Shown here piece after piece: positions 38,101-45,089 of a stretch of DNA of 64,000 nucleotides (the stretch's first letter is position 1; each line of letters opens with the position of its first letter). Position numbers and translations under genes: made by a program. Under the pieces are notes generated by a model. It worked only from the letters and a program-made list of their open reading frames with translations, was not told the origin of the DNA and ran no database searches. The DNA is from Aplysia californica (Eukaryota; Mollusca; Gastropoda; Aplysiida; Aplysiidae): NCBI RefSeq assembly GCF_000002075.1, contig NW_004797437.1, positions 545,307 through 609,306 of the forward strand, in the 5' to 3' direction.

Positions 38101-38258
38101 CAGGAATTGCATTGTCAGGCAGGTATTCTTTTTGGAAGATAAATCTCTCTGGGTTCAAGTCACTATTCTCCTCTACCTGACCATCAAACTCTAGACCCGG
38201 CTCAACTGCATCACTGTGTTCATCAGCCATCTTGGGTTTTCAGCATACTGATTGTGTC
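10726..38258 (-). CDS. AT-hook / nine-zinc-finger protein gene, 18 coding exons, 1,201 aa
   Basis: Seen: coding exons at 38014-38230, 37137-37432, 36043-36438, 34876-35050, 31778-31936, 31025-31081, 28783-28953, 27509-27639, 26681-26861, 25030-25137, 22433-22591, 19945-20120, 19192-19320, 18003-18169, 17245-17364, 14889-15045, 13418-13622 and 10726-11327 join with GT-AG introns and matching phases to 3,606 nt. Residues 1-360 are acidic and unstructured-looking. AT-hooks lie near 364-371 and 493-501, with a basic patch near 420-430. Fingers lie near 697-717, 724-745, 750-770, 777-798, 807-827, 835-855, 862-882, 890-911 and 919-939; the last is C2HC. The tail has Glu runs, Gln-rich stretches and an HLDPGAT-like repeat. 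Known: AT-hooks bind the minor groove of AT-rich DNA, and C2H2 arrays bind specific DNA. Inference: a nuclear, sequence-specific transcription regulator. I do not recognise the orthologue; ZFX-, ZNF335- and ZFAT-like proteins are possibilities only. Confidence 0.88.
10905..11030 (-). repeat. Coding minisatellite, 24-bp unit (HLDPGATG)
   Basis: Five units in the terminal exon read HLDHGATG, HLDPGATG, HLDPGATS, HLDPDSAG and HLDPNSDQ. The later units are more diverged. Confidence 0.85.
11365..11536. mobile_element. Pogo/Tigger-like MITE, copy 1
   Basis: It begins TACAGTGGAGTCCGCTGAAA and ends ACTGTA. It shares the start and the ACTGCTGTTTTC.....TTAA segment with 29005-29208. It lies directly in the intron before the terminal zinc-finger exon. 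Confidence 0.55.
12200..12392 (-). repeat. SINE-2 copy
   Basis: Tail GTTTTACGGCGCTTGCAACT at left; head on minus with GAGTGCTCTGGTGTGGTTTG. Confidence 0.7.
12730..12829. other. Assembly gap, 100 N
   Basis: Exactly 100 N, the usual placeholder for a gap of unknown size, flanked by a C-run and a G-run at the start of a SINE-2 copy. Confidence 0.99.
12830..13000 (+). repeat. SINE-2 copy, head lost in the gap
   Basis: It starts GGGTGCTCT and runs to GCGAGCGCCGTAAAACCTC. Confidence 0.7.
13267..13338 (+). repeat. (TC)n microsatellite
   Basis: CT dinucleotides, almost uninterrupted, 30 bp to 100 bp upstream (on plus) of zinc-finger exon 17's donor side; it lies in the last intron. Confidence 0.9.
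13418..13622 (-). CDS. Zinc-finger gene exon 17: finger 9 end (C2HC) and linker
   Basis: It opens EHQATC, giving finger 9 the ligand set C-C-H-C, with Cys replacing the last His. The remainder is Gln/Ile/Gly-rich and contains a short repeat, DGQAISVDGQAISV. The donor is GTAACG after GTTACAG. Confidence 0.89.
13720..14880. other. Zinc-finger gene intron, no recognised element
   Basis: AT-rich intron sequence between exons 16 and 17. I see no gene, RNA or named repeat family in it. Confidence 0.4.
14889..15045 (-). CDS. Zinc-finger gene exon 16: finger 8 and start of finger 9
   Basis: CGVCDFF to HIERKH is finger 8 (H-x4-H). CDKCNKHFRSEYALK opens finger 9. Acceptor GTTTCAG, donor GTAATA. Confidence 0.92.
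15300..15400 (-). repeat. Diverged SINE-4 fragment
   Basis: AAAACATTCTCAACTTCCTG then GGAAGC corresponds to the block at 110-130 and 36610-36635. Confidence 0.4.
16098..16275 (+). repeat. SINE-2 copy
   Basis: Head AGTGGGTGGTTTGCTCTGGT, tail GCACATGCCATAAAAACTCT. Confidence 0.7.
17245..17364 (-). CDS. Zinc-finger gene exon 15: finger 6 end and finger 7
   Basis: GCERSDISKHMLIH closes finger 6. CERCGKTFRHIKNKELHVK is finger 7, whose last His is the first full codon of exon 16. Acceptor TTCCAG, donor GTGAGT. Confidence 0.92.
17560..17750 (-). repeat. SINE-2 copy
   Basis: Tail GTAAGAGAATTACGGCACTT at left; head region GCACCAGTACACCTGCCAAC at right (plus). Confidence 0.7.
18003..18169 (-). CDS. 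Zinc-finger gene exon 14: finger 4 end, finger 5, start of finger 6
   Basis: The acceptor TTTTCCTCAG is followed by GACATGTACATTCTCAAG. DMYILKM completes the 12-residue spacer of finger 4 exactly, which supports this acceptor. Finger 5 (CNICTKKF to HLRIH) has a near-consensus linker, HDPEKPF. CLICDY opens finger 6. The acceptor and first bases of this exon are tandemly repeated upstream (see 18150-18665). Confidence 0.92.
18150..18665 (-). repeat. Minisatellite built from a splice acceptor and exon start
   Basis: The unit is about 38 bp. On minus each reads TTTTCCTCAGGACATGTACA followed by TTCTCAAAATGTCC. The four units nearest exon 14 are almost identical; farther ones (18320-18665) are diverged and variable in length. 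About fourteen GAGGAAAA cores can be counted. The first unit overlaps the true acceptor and first 24 bases of exon 14. Confidence 0.92.
19192..19320 (-). CDS. Zinc-finger gene exon 13: finger 2 end, finger 3, start of finger 4
   Basis: EFH closes finger 2. Finger 3 runs from CPEC to HMMRH. CNICGKVYK opens finger 4, which is completed in exon 14. Acceptor CTTCAG, donor GTAGGG. Confidence 0.92.
19447..19570 (-). repeat. SINE-like element with shared tail (third body type)
   Basis: Tail GTTTTACTGCCCTCGCAACT then a body (TTTGCAAGAGTACACTGCAC, CTGGTCAAC) that also occurs at 47546-47665. Confidence 0.5.
19945..20120 (-). CDS. Zinc-finger gene exon 12: finger 1 and most of finger 2
   Basis: Finger 1 is complete (CPKCDFQGYYSQQYRNHIATH, split here as CPKC then the H-x3-H pair). 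Finger 2 starts CKCCSF and gets its final His from the next exon. Acceptor ATGTAG, donor GTCAGA. Confidence 0.92.
20150..21520. other. Zinc-finger gene intron, no recognised element
   Basis: No gene, RNA or repeat family recognised between exon 12 and the SINE-3 at 21527. Confidence 0.35.
21527..21890 (-). repeat. SINE-3 copy split by a hairpin element
   Basis: TTTTTACACCTCATTCAACA to AGATCTCCTGCATGCGACAA matches 27711-27905. The tRNA-like head resumes after 21851 (GGTCTCACCATTAAACCACA). Confidence 0.6.
21702..21851. mobile_element. Foldback (hairpin) element
   Basis: The whole 150 bp is one inverted repeat: the left arm CTTATACGCGGTGCCCACTA pairs with right-arm complement CTTACACGGGGTGCCCACTA, and homology continues through GATCGG/CCGATC blocks to a short loop near 21778. 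No coding capacity. Confidence 0.75.
21950..22190 (-). repeat. SINE-5 copy
   Basis: It starts CAATCTGAGTAAAGAGAAAC and carries the head CATGGGTGGTTGGA near 22160. The middle is diverged. Confidence 0.45.
22433..22591 (-). CDS. Zinc-finger gene exon 11
   Basis: Acceptor TTCACAG, donor GTATGG. It encodes residues about 632-683: Met-Met then Thr/Ser-rich sequence ending PDSLLPMLGIKKDPIKI, a hydrophobic segment just before the finger array. Confidence 0.86.
22940..23215 (-). mobile_element. LINE reverse-transcriptase fragment with YADD
   Basis: The minus strand encodes EGLPQGSCPSCTLFLIFFND then LYADDL, reverse-transcriptase motifs 4-5 of a non-LTR element. The fragment is about 90 codons and its frame ends soon after YADD. 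Confidence 0.8.
23685..24200. mobile_element. Possible non-autonomous hAT-like element, CpG-rich
   Basis: Ends CAGTAGAGACGGGCGGGGAG and (minus, from the right) CAGGCATGAGACGAGTCGAG are imperfect inverted repeats. The interior is much richer in CpG than the surrounding intron. No 8-bp target duplication was found. Confidence 0.4.
24430..24570 (-). repeat. SINE-5 copy
   Basis: AACTGTCATTTAGAGCGGGA, ACAGAAACAACAGAGGGATA and GGACCTACCAGTAGTGCCC match 58095-58235. Confidence 0.55.
25030..25137 (-). CDS. Zinc-finger gene exon 10
   Basis: Acceptor CCTCAG, donor GTAAGT after CTCCAG. It encodes residues about 596-630 (LDSNSIIPSALQGDTIPIV...), Asp/Thr/Ile-rich. The phase is consistent with exons 9 and 11. 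Confidence 0.85.
25140..26660. other. Zinc-finger gene intron, mostly unassigned
   Basis: A segment at about 26388-26540 has a possible TIR-like start (ACAGTCCAACGCCCATTGTC) and a phrase (GAAGTGGCCGTTTGTACAG) shared with about 41987-42010. Nothing else recognised. Confidence 0.35.
26681..26861 (-). CDS. Zinc-finger gene exon 9
   Basis: Acceptor CTTCAG, donor GTACAG after TCTGGAG. It encodes residues about 535-594: GFHNLPNFRPTLPIKPAED, then a Thr/Val/Ala/Ser-rich low-complexity run. No domain is recognised. Confidence 0.86.
27509..27639 (-). CDS. Zinc-finger gene exon 8: AT-hook 2
   Basis: It encodes VKRGRGRPRRYPPPGQPP, a second canonical AT-hook followed by a proline-rich linker and a Ser/Thr/Gln region. 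The acceptor is CTGTAG. The 3' end has two tandem donors, CCG|GTACAG and GTACAG|GTACAG, six bases apart and both in phase, so the end is 27509 or 27515 (two residues, Val-Gln, optional). Confidence 0.87.
27711..27905 (-). repeat. SINE-3 copy, best preserved
   Basis: On minus the head reads TGTAGTGGTTAGGCGCTTGG (A box) followed by a decayed B box; the body includes GCCCGGACAGGCAGGGTTGG and the tail ACACAATTTAGATCATTTAG (plus). Confidence 0.65.
28196..28240 (-). repeat. Isolated shared SINE tail
   Basis: TTTTAGTAGAGGTTTTACAG then CGCTCGCAACTGCATAA, without a body. Confidence 0.5.
28783..28953 (-). CDS. Zinc-finger gene exon 7
   Basis: Acceptor TCCTCAG. It encodes residues about 434-490: an acidic start (YEELEDSDEEEPF), a KKKK patch, then Ala/Pro-rich sequence (ILTAAPAAAPP). 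The donor is GTATGT. The open frame predicted on this strand through the same bases is a different frame; only the phased frame links both neighbours. Confidence 0.85.
29005..29208. mobile_element. Pogo/Tigger-like MITE, copy 2
   Basis: TACAGTGGAGTCAGCTGAAA to GGGGATTCCAC: imperfect terminal inverted repeats, related to 11365-11536. Confidence 0.55.
29347..29595. mobile_element. MITE-C with AGGGATGGAAA termini
   Basis: Left AGGGATGGAAACTGATCAGT; right, on minus, AGGGATGGAAATTTTCCGTA, followed on both sides by AAATTTACTGA. About 250 bp, no coding. Confidence 0.65.
29640..31020. other. Zinc-finger gene intron with two CpG-rich patches
   Basis: CpG-rich at about 29670-29950 and 30215-30300 (GCCGCGGGGGCCGGTGTGGC). 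No exon, RNA or repeat family could be assigned. Confidence 0.35.
31025..31081 (-). CDS. Zinc-finger gene exon 6: basic micro-exon
   Basis: Only 57 nt. It encodes TDGVRRSGRKRRKAKLLE, a lysine/arginine cluster that could be a nuclear localisation signal. Acceptor ATTTCAG. I chose the donor GAAG|GTTGGT because it keeps phase with the next exon; a second GT lies 4 bases on but breaks phase. Confidence 0.8.
31778..31936 (-). CDS. Zinc-finger gene exon 5: AT-hook 1 and basic coiled coil
   Basis: It encodes GTKRRGRPRLSEEEKQKL, with a canonical RGRPR AT-hook core, then a Lys/Gln-rich helix (MEKKRQQQQAQMEKLQQ) likely to form a short coiled coil. Acceptor CCTTAG; donor GTGAAG after AATACAG. The phase (2 in, 1 out) matches its neighbours. 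Confidence 0.9.
32211..32310 (+). repeat. Degenerate short tandem array, left of the LINE
   Basis: Repeats of the type GTACA.TGTCCCATGTGA resemble those at 34673-34860 on the other side of the LINE. Confidence 0.4.
32735..34745 (-). mobile_element. LINE with reverse transcriptase and RNase H, degraded
   Basis: In order on minus: ELDRALLHLKQRQAPGP.KLSNE (about 34590), SYRPISLTSCLCKLQERILN, GFRKHRSTEDQIAYIAQM, PQGGVLSATLFLIFLND, AEYADDIAF (about 33890), then the thumb (NPTYLGVTFDPRLTWQAQTE), and RNase H (RVYTDGSATDAVKIGGGGIY, ILTDAKSVLQAL). At least four frame changes or stops break the coding sequence. The copy lacks the RNase H end and 3' UTR as well as the ORF start. The RT-RNase H order suits the I/Nimb-like group. 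It lies in the intron between exons 4 and 5, in the host gene's direction. Confidence 0.88.
34673..34860 (+). repeat. Short tandem array (AACACTGTCCCATGCCGGGT type)
   Basis: Units of about 21-25 bp with GGTAC(G/A)GTAACACTGTCC.ATG recur five or six times with variation, directly adjoining the LINE. Confidence 0.6.
34876..35050 (-). CDS. Zinc-finger gene exon 4
   Basis: Acceptor TAACAG, donor GTGAGC. It encodes residues about 304-361, beginning EEKRSSVKKELV and containing a compact stretch (VITVKGKKCVLAFNQDTQQV) that looks like short beta strands. It is phase-compatible with the AT-hook exon. The start is set by the splice site, since an in-frame Met occurs only inside the exon. Confidence 0.87.
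35060..36030. other. Zinc-finger gene intron, no recognised element
   Basis: Purine-rich and AT-rich; no feature recognised. Confidence 0.35.
36043..36438 (-). CDS. Zinc-finger gene exon 3 (acidic)
   Basis: Phase 0 at both ends: acceptor TGGCAG, donor GTGAGT after CCA. It encodes residues about 172-303, strongly acidic with runs such as EEREDEDDNSN and VSEDKVREMVEE. The open frame runs a few codons into the intron, so the splice site rather than the stop sets the end. Confidence 0.87.
36498..36660 (-). repeat. SINE-4 copy, 3' part
   Basis: TAATAATAATAAATAGCATT, CTTACCCCAGCAGACC and GTATACAGTGCAAGCAGC match 1-150. Confidence 0.65.
37137..37432 (-). CDS. Zinc-finger gene exon 2
   Basis: Acceptor CTTCAG, donor GTGAGA after ATGCAG. 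It encodes residues about 73-171: Gly-, Glu- and Gln-rich with hydrophobic alternation (NTITLNLDEATQFLLRQQG). Such sequence is typical of activation regions of metazoan zinc-finger factors; that role is inference. Confidence 0.87.
38014..38258 (-). CDS. Zinc-finger gene exon 1: 5' UTR end and start codon
   Basis: The ATG is at 38230-38228 in good context (CCAAGATGG). Twenty-eight bases of 5' UTR precede it, after a pyrimidine-AG acceptor at 38260-38259, so at least one non-coding exon lies upstream. It encodes 72 residues plus one base, beginning MADEHSDAVE and rich in Asp, Glu and Ser. The donor GTAGGC follows CCACAG. Confidence 0.88.
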
Positions 38259-38408
38259 CTGTAAGGAGACAGGAAATTCGGACTCAGGAGCACATCTTTT
38301 GTTAAAAAGCCTTTTATATATTCATAATTCATTAATGGATTTGATAATTTAACTCGGAATCAAACCCACATCAGGAGTAAAGATGACAATGCCCAGTTAA
38401 GTTTTCAC

Positions 38409-39208
38409 TGCAGTGGAACTTCACTGCAGTGGAACTCGGTTTCAACGAACTCGGATTCAACTAAAGGGATTGGATTCCCCGGATTTTTATTCGTAAAAAT
38501 CAATAAAGATAACTCGGATTCAAGGAACATATATATATATATAAATGAGCAAGCTCGGATTTAAGAAAGTCACTTGCAGGTTGAACTACTTCATGCGACC
38601 AATCAGCGGCCTCCTTTCAAGCTAAGATATATGCGTTGTTTACACATACCAATGTTTTAGCGTGTGGCGGCCAGTCGAACGGGCTGCCAGCACACGTGGG
38701 AAGTGTGACAGGGTGTGCGTGTGTCGGGGGGTACTTTTATTAAGCAGTCAAGACGTGGAATGTCAGTAGAGATAAAAACGAGACACACCGGTTACTGATC
38801 AATATTACAAGACATAGGTTATGTAATAAATTGCGCGCTGGACAGTGGAATCAAATGTGACCCTGTGCTAGGCTCTACACAGCAACATAACTTGCTCGGC
38901 AAACAATATGTTATAGATTTATAGATTACACAGGTATGCATTTGAGCGAATGAATTGGCCCTTTTGCAGTGTGTGCTTGATAGAGAGTTCAGAGTATTTA
39001 CAGGGAATTTTTCAGCATTTTTTCGGTATCAAAGAAACGACCCCAAATGCTTCTCATTTGAAAGCAAACTACTTTTGGTTGAGAAAGTATTACTTGCTCA
39101 ACACCTGTAATTATCTACATCAAAACCTCATATTTGCTATAATGAACACTCAGATTCAACTAAATTGAAGGCCAGGCCCAATGACTTCTTGAATCAGAGT
39201 ACCACAGT
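38409..39208. mobile_element. Pogo/Tigger-like element, about 800 bp
   Basis: It starts CAGTGGAACTCGGTTTCAAC (a partial start is duplicated just before). The minus-strand right end, ACTGTGGTACTCTGATTCAA, is its imperfect counterpart. No transposase frame remains. It lies just upstream of the first coding exon of the zinc-finger gene. Confidence 0.5.
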
Positions 39209-39209
39209 A

Positions 39210-41690
39210 TTATACAAATCCCTATTCAACGTTCCACAACAAGAGACTACTGTGCTTGTGTTCCATTCTTCGACTGCACTTAAAATCAAAATTAAACGGT
39301 AAAACATCATTAACCAAAAATAATGGCGGTGACAGGGGAGATTACCGTGTCCTACAGGACTTCCTATATAATTCATTCCTTTCCCCCCCCCCCCCCCCCC
39401 CCCCCAGATCATAGGGCCGAAGGTTACACCCGGATGACTGATCAACAAAAAGCATTCATTTTAACCTCTTAAAGAGTTTTTTTTAAGTTGTTTTTTTAGC
39501 TTGTTTTGATGTTTTTCTTTATTTCAAATCCAAGTGACATAACATACACAATGCATCATAATTTATGAACATGCTAGGGATGAAGACTATGATGGTGAGG
39601 ATGAGGCTGACCTCCTTGCAAAAAAATAATGTTTATTAAATTAACATCTGGTGTTCTTTTTCGCCTAGCTGACCACAGTGTAGAAGACTGGAGTAGGGAA
39701 AAGCAAAGGATTAGGAAGTTGGAAGCACGAGCACACATGGATGTAAGAGTGAGAGAGGAGAGGGAAGGATGCAAAAATGCAATTTATGTCCGCTGGCATA
39801 CAAAATCAAATAACTTGCCTTCTTCTAACTGCTGCTGACAGTGTTGTATTCTTGAGTCGGAGTGCAGTGACACGACTATCATTTTTTGGCCATTTTTCTT
39901 TATTCATGCAATGCCCAAAAATATATGGACCCTTGATCATCCCTGAGAAGTAAACGTTATAAAGTTTACAACGAAAAGGAGGCATAGTTTAGAGAAGTAC
40001 TCAATTTCTTGATGCCAGTTTAGTTCTTGCTTGAAGGTTCGGATCTCGCTCCGGCTGTCTACCGTAAGTGTCCCAATCGATTGACCAGTCAGTTGCTAGC
40101 TAGGGGTCTAGCATAGAGCGTAAGTTACGCATGATTGGCCACAGTAACGACAGCACTAGGGGCATTTAGATCAAAGGCAGTGGCGTTGTAACAATTGATA
40201 GCAGTGCCTGGGCAGGACGGTGAATTTTAAGGTGCTGATATGATAACAATGTTGCGGTGGTAAAGATTACGATTGACAAGGAAAAATTATTTTCAATATC
40301 GGCACTTCGCCCGCTGGTGCACCCTTTTCCAGTTGCGTGCAAACTTGGACACTTTTACTACTTTAAAGTTTAAAAATAAAATAAATAGCAAGCCTTCATA
40401 AAATCTGTCTCTATTTTTCTCAATTGTGATATTTTATTTTAAAAACTGTGAAAGTTTATTATACTAAAATTTAACTCTTCTTTTTTCTTTTCGGACTTTA
40501 GTAGTAGAAGTAAACTGTCACTGTAGTAGGCCTGTGGCAGTTATTTAATAACAGGACAGTTCTTTGAGCTTAGATCAGGTACAAATGTCATATTTGGTGA
40601 ATTAAAAGATGCTTCTCGAGAAGCACAGAGGATGGAAATGGGCATGGGTACGTTAGTTCAGGCTCAGGGTTCAGGATGGGGACGGTAGGAGGGTGAGTGT
40701 GTGTGAGGAGGGGGGGGGAGCGACTTTCTGTCAACACGTTGATTTGATCCTATGAAGTAGGCAATGGGTACTGAAATTGACAAACAGGCGAAGACTTTTC
40801 CAAAAATTCCATTCTTGTAATACTTGATTCCAGAGTCTAATACAATATCCCAAAATTTAAAAATTATTGGCTAGTTTAAGTTGAGCTTACTTTCGCAAAT
40901 GTTAACAAATTTCGAATTGCGAGTATACGTCGCAACAAGAGCAAAAGGGGGTTTTCATCCAAATCGATCATAACATTCCCCGATTGGTCATTTTCCCCTT
41001 CTCAAGGCACGGGCTTTATTTTGTCCGGATTTACAATCGGTGACTCGTGAACGGTGATGCTAAATCGCAGCAAATATTCAAGTAGTACTCACCAAAAAAG
41101 TGTCGTGTAAATTCGAAAAAACACTTTGAAAGCTTTTGAGTGTCAAAAATAAACCTGAAAAAGATGAATTTCAGTGCTGCACAAATAAATCAAGATGGCC
41201 ACACTGCTTGTCCATGAGTGAACGTCGTCATGACCTATTTTCAACGTGACCCACATGGCTGACGTATTTTTAGCTATTTTAGTCCCATGTATTATAGTCC
41301 AATGTACTGTTCATGCGCAAGGTGTCTACGTCTACACACTGACACAGGGTTGGTTCAGTCTTGCTGGTCCTTTTTTTTTCACTCACCCTTTATACTCACG
41401 CCTTTAATGTCGAGTTGAAAAGATAACCAAGAGTTCAATGTAACAGAATTTTTGCTTTTTTGCTGGCTCTGGGGTATGTTGTTGTCTTTCTTTTTTACTA
41501 CTGCCCCAACAGTCAGTAGGCCTACATTACGTTAAAATGACAATTTCATTTCTTATCTAGTACTTTATTCAGATCAAGTCCTAAAAGTCTTGGCCTAGAT
41601 CTATACCGTACCGGAAAAAAGCTTTTAAAAAATTGTAGCCTACTTGTAATCAATAAAAATGTGAATGTTAAAGTCACAATACTGAGAAAA
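39210..41690. other. Intergenic stretch between the two genes, mostly unassigned
   Basis: It contains a C-run (39383-39405) and short open frames without domains (for example 39629-39838). It may hold the zinc-finger gene promoter (see 41100-41215). Confidence 0.35.
41100..41215 (-). promoter_or_regulatory. Possible non-coding first exon and promoter of the zinc-finger gene
   Basis: A good donor (TTTTTTG|GTGAGTAC) sits at about 41100, and the bases before it on the minus strand are not part of any repeat I recognise. The coding start exon needs an upstream 5' UTR exon. Proposed by position and donor only; no TATA or initiator is evident. Confidence 0.25.
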
Positions 41691-42066
41691 AATTAGACAC
41701 TAAAACTGAGGGGGGAAAATGTGACAAAACAGAAGAAGAATCGATGAGTGTGCCCACCTAAAGACCTATAAAATGAGGAATTTAGCCTTTCATTAAGTGT
41801 CTCCATGTTACGTCTTTTACTTACTAAATATCCTTCAGATTGACACATACCTGTATGTAAGTGTGCTCTCGGGTCCGTTTCAATATGAGCATTGCTATTG
41901 CTAATATTGCTATGTATACAGACCGTTGAGCGTGCCAATGCAATGTAAAAAAAAAAGCACACCAAAAAAAATCACTAGGGAAGACAAGGAAGTGACCGTT
42001 TGTACAGGTGATTGTCTTTTATGGGTGCCCATTAAAGCAGGTTTAACTGTGTATGCCTTTTTTTTT

Positions 42067-42105
42067 TTCTTGGTAAGTGTTTTACGGCCCTCGCAACTGG
42101 ATATG
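42067..42105 (-). repeat. Isolated shared SINE tail
   Basis: GGTAAGTGTTTTACGGCCCT then CGCAACTGGATATG, adjoining MITE-B copy 2. Confidence 0.5.
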
Positions 42106-42117
42106 GATCTAGATCTG

Positions 42118-42293
42118 CTGTCCCCGTCGTTTTATGCAACAAAAATTCTGAAATTATGCAAACTGAGCCCAAAAAAGTGAAATATTGCTATTCTGTGAAT
42201 TTTAACAAAGAATGTTAAAGGAAAATAATCAGAAATGTAAAAAATGATCAAATTTTGCTAAATTATGCGGGATGCATAAAACCACGGGGACAG
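42118..42293 (-). mobile_element. MITE-B copy 2
   Basis: CTGTCCCCGTCGTTTTATGC and GCATAAAACCACGGGGACAG form a terminal inverted repeat matching at all but one or two positions. Better preserved than copy 1. Confidence 0.8.
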
Positions 42294-43149
42294 CAATAAT
42301 GGGGCAAGCAGGCCTTCTCAGTATCCTCCTACATATTGGAGCGCGCGTCTGTGTAGGCCTACACATGATATAAGCCTATAATAAGCCTAGTGGTTTGTGT
42401 AGTCATTTTTTTCTTGTAAAATGATTCTGAGAAGGATACATTGTCACTCCAGTAGCCTAGGCTACTGCTTTGTCTTTTAATTTGAAGTTTCTCGAATCCA
42501 AGATACTTTTCTGGGGGTGTTTAAATGGTTGACAGAATCATGAGTCTCCTCATTATACACAACTTTGACGACGTGTCAAGGTAGGAGAGTCACCCATGGC
42601 AGTTTGTTATTGTTATGATCTATGTGCTCGTTCCATCCTTGTTTTGGCAGGTCTTGGACTCTCTGACTCTTGTTTTCAGTGGTCTTATTATCCGCCATCA
42701 CTGCGCCTGTATGAAAGACGGAATATCTCAACAGTCAGCTCCACTATTTTATTTGTGGAAGTTAACATTAATTTAGTCTAGGCTATCTCGTAATCCTTTT
42801 ACAAAAGTAAAATTTCAACTTTCTTTAAACCGAGAAAAGCCTTTTGTCAGCTAAAGAAGCGTCCTGTAAAAAAATAATACAAGAAGAACCTTGGCAACCC
42901 CAACGACAAAAGAGACACTTTCAATTTCAAGCAAAAATTAACACCATTTCCAAGAGGCGCTCTTCCACTCCCACCACTACTTCCCCCGGACACAAAATAC
43001 TAAGGGTCGTTTCAAAGGGCAAGCGTTTGACTTGTTGATAAAATAATTAAGAAAAAAGGTGGCGGAAAGGGGGGGGTGAAGTAGATAACGTACATCGAAA
43101 TAAAATCGTAAATGATCATGTATAAATAATATTTTATATGCATTTAACC

Positions 43150-43365
43150 TGGCATGCATGCCCTTTCCCGTAAAACGAAAACAGCTGCAAAAACACGAAC
43201 AGCAAAAACAAAACGACCGCCGGTTCTGGAAGATGGAGGACCTTCGTCGCCAAAGAGAGGAGAAAAAATGGAGCGTACATCACGGAAACAGCTAGAAAAT
43301 GAGGCACAGGACAGGCTTCGTTGGAGAAATGTTGTTGATGGCCTATGCTCCACTGGGAGTTAAAA
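43150..43365 (+). mobile_element. LINE C-terminal fragment
   Basis: MERTSRKQLENEAQDRLRWR followed by NVVDGLCSTGS and a stop is the usual C-terminal end of some mollusc non-LTR polyproteins. The adjacent (GA)n run may be its 3' tail. Confidence 0.6.
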
Positions 43366-43371
43366 GGGCGA

Positions 43372-43374
43372 GAA

Positions 43375-43442
<68 letters not shown>
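43372..43442 (+). repeat. (GA)n microsatellite
   Basis: About 70 bp of AG/GA dinucleotides. Confidence 0.95.
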
Positions 43443-43448
<6 letters not shown>

Positions 43449-43619
43449 ATTTCAGAAGAACAAAATGACAACACATCGGAAAGTAAGATGAAATTGACCA
43501 CAGAATCAACATGTTCATTGTGATCCTAATAACATTTTGACATGAAGCTTACAAGATCTAGTATGAAGTCACCATCAAAACTGATGCATGTTACTTTATG
43601 TAACGATGCATGGAAGAAT

Positions 43620-44465
43620 AGACTCCCTACCCCCCACCTCGATGAAGAAATCCTCGTCAAGAGTTTGGAACCTTGTTTTCACTTCGTGGATTAATTCTTC
43701 GTTTTCGTCAAAATTGTTACGGCTTTAGTGGGGTTAAAAGATACATGGTAGTCTGAAGGCGCCAGATCAGGACTGGGAGGGGGAGGGGATGGTGGCGAAA
43801 CCTCCAAACCATACTTTTGAATCCACTCTTTGGTCACGTATGTGGTAATGCATTATTATTATACGGAGTGGCGTACGTCATGCTGCAGGGGGGGGGGGGC
43901 ACTTTTGCTCAATTATTGTCCCAGTCTCTTCCGTCGCACCTCCCCTACAAGTATCACTTTTTTTAGTGTTTCACGGCAGCAGGCAGCATTAACAGTTTTA
44001 CCCTGTGGTAGAGAATAAAGCCAATGTATAAGCAGAGAGGGTTTACAGTAATACCTCTCTGGTATAAGCAGAACACATTTGTATTACATGTATTCCGGAA
44101 CACCGTTTGCCATCAATTTTCGCGTCGAAGTCGAACGCTGCACTTTGAACTTTTTGGGCGGCGGTGATGATGGATGTTTTCGCATTACTGAGTTCCTCCT
44201 TGTTTCTGGTGTAATGTGGCGAACTCATGTCTCATCACCCGGGATTATACATTCAAGAAAGTTTTAATTACCTGTGTTCTTCCGCCGAAGTCACTTAATC
44301 TGGCCGAACAGCGTGTCAGGGTGTTACCACAAACCACACATCGCTCCACTTTGTGCTCTTCTGTGAGGGCCCATAAAAGCTGATGCTTTGAGATCTCAGC
44401 TGGGTAATTATATTTGAACTGCCATAGGAAAGATAGCGCTAGTGTCAAGGCAATATCATGCACTT
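43620..44465 (-). mobile_element. Mariner (DD34D-type) transposon, degraded
   Basis: In order on minus: QLLWALTEEHKVERCVVCGN, GDET.VRHITPETRRNSVM, SPPPKKFKVQRSTSTRKLMA, then VTKEWIQKYGLEVSPPSPP and SPDLAPSDYH. These are mariner transposase landmarks (GDETW, PKKFK, SPDLAPSDY). The frame shifts at least twice and stops occur, so it is inactive. Terminal repeats were not located. Confidence 0.8.
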
Positions 44466-44469
44466 TGAT

Positions 44470-45085
44470 ATAATATATCTATCCTTTAACTTTAACTTGC
44501 TTAATTAAAGATAAGCTCATCAATCTGCCTCATGTTGGTTTTAACGCTGAAGTTCGGGACCGCTCTGAACGCAGTTGGTCCTCCAAGTTGAAACATCCTT
44601 CTCTGAACAAATTGCACCATTGACGTACCTGTTTTTCTTTTGTTTTGTTTTTTGAATTCATCACATCCGTGCCATATTACACGAATATATCAATAAGGTC
44701 TCTACGTCTGAGTGAATTTCAGATAGATTGTTCCCTTTTGCACCCACAACAGCTTTGACTTTAAAAATTCGACAGTGCCTTAAAACCAAGCTAAAAATGG
44801 CTTACTTAATGGTATCGCCATATTTGTTGTGCTATCAAAAAAAGCTTTCATAATTTTGGTGCCATATATTCAAATTAATTTTATTAATGCGTTAGTCTCT
44901 GATCTATGCGCCTGTTTATTGTACTTTTCGAACAACCTTTTTCGCCCCCACTATTACAACCATGTTAGTTTACCGTGCGTCATTTTGATTTTGAGGCGAC
45001 AGTTTTACATCAGACGTTCATGGTCAGAATTTGCACGGCAAAACAGTTCCGACTAAACAGATTGTTTCAGATTGGCACAGCACGA
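44470..45085. other. Unassigned intergenic stretch
   Basis: Contains a phrase (GTCTGAGTGAATTTCAGAT...) repeated at 45606-45665, on the far side of the SINE-1, so sequence on both sides of that insertion is locally duplicated. No gene seen. Confidence 0.4.
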
Positions 45086-45089
45086 GACC

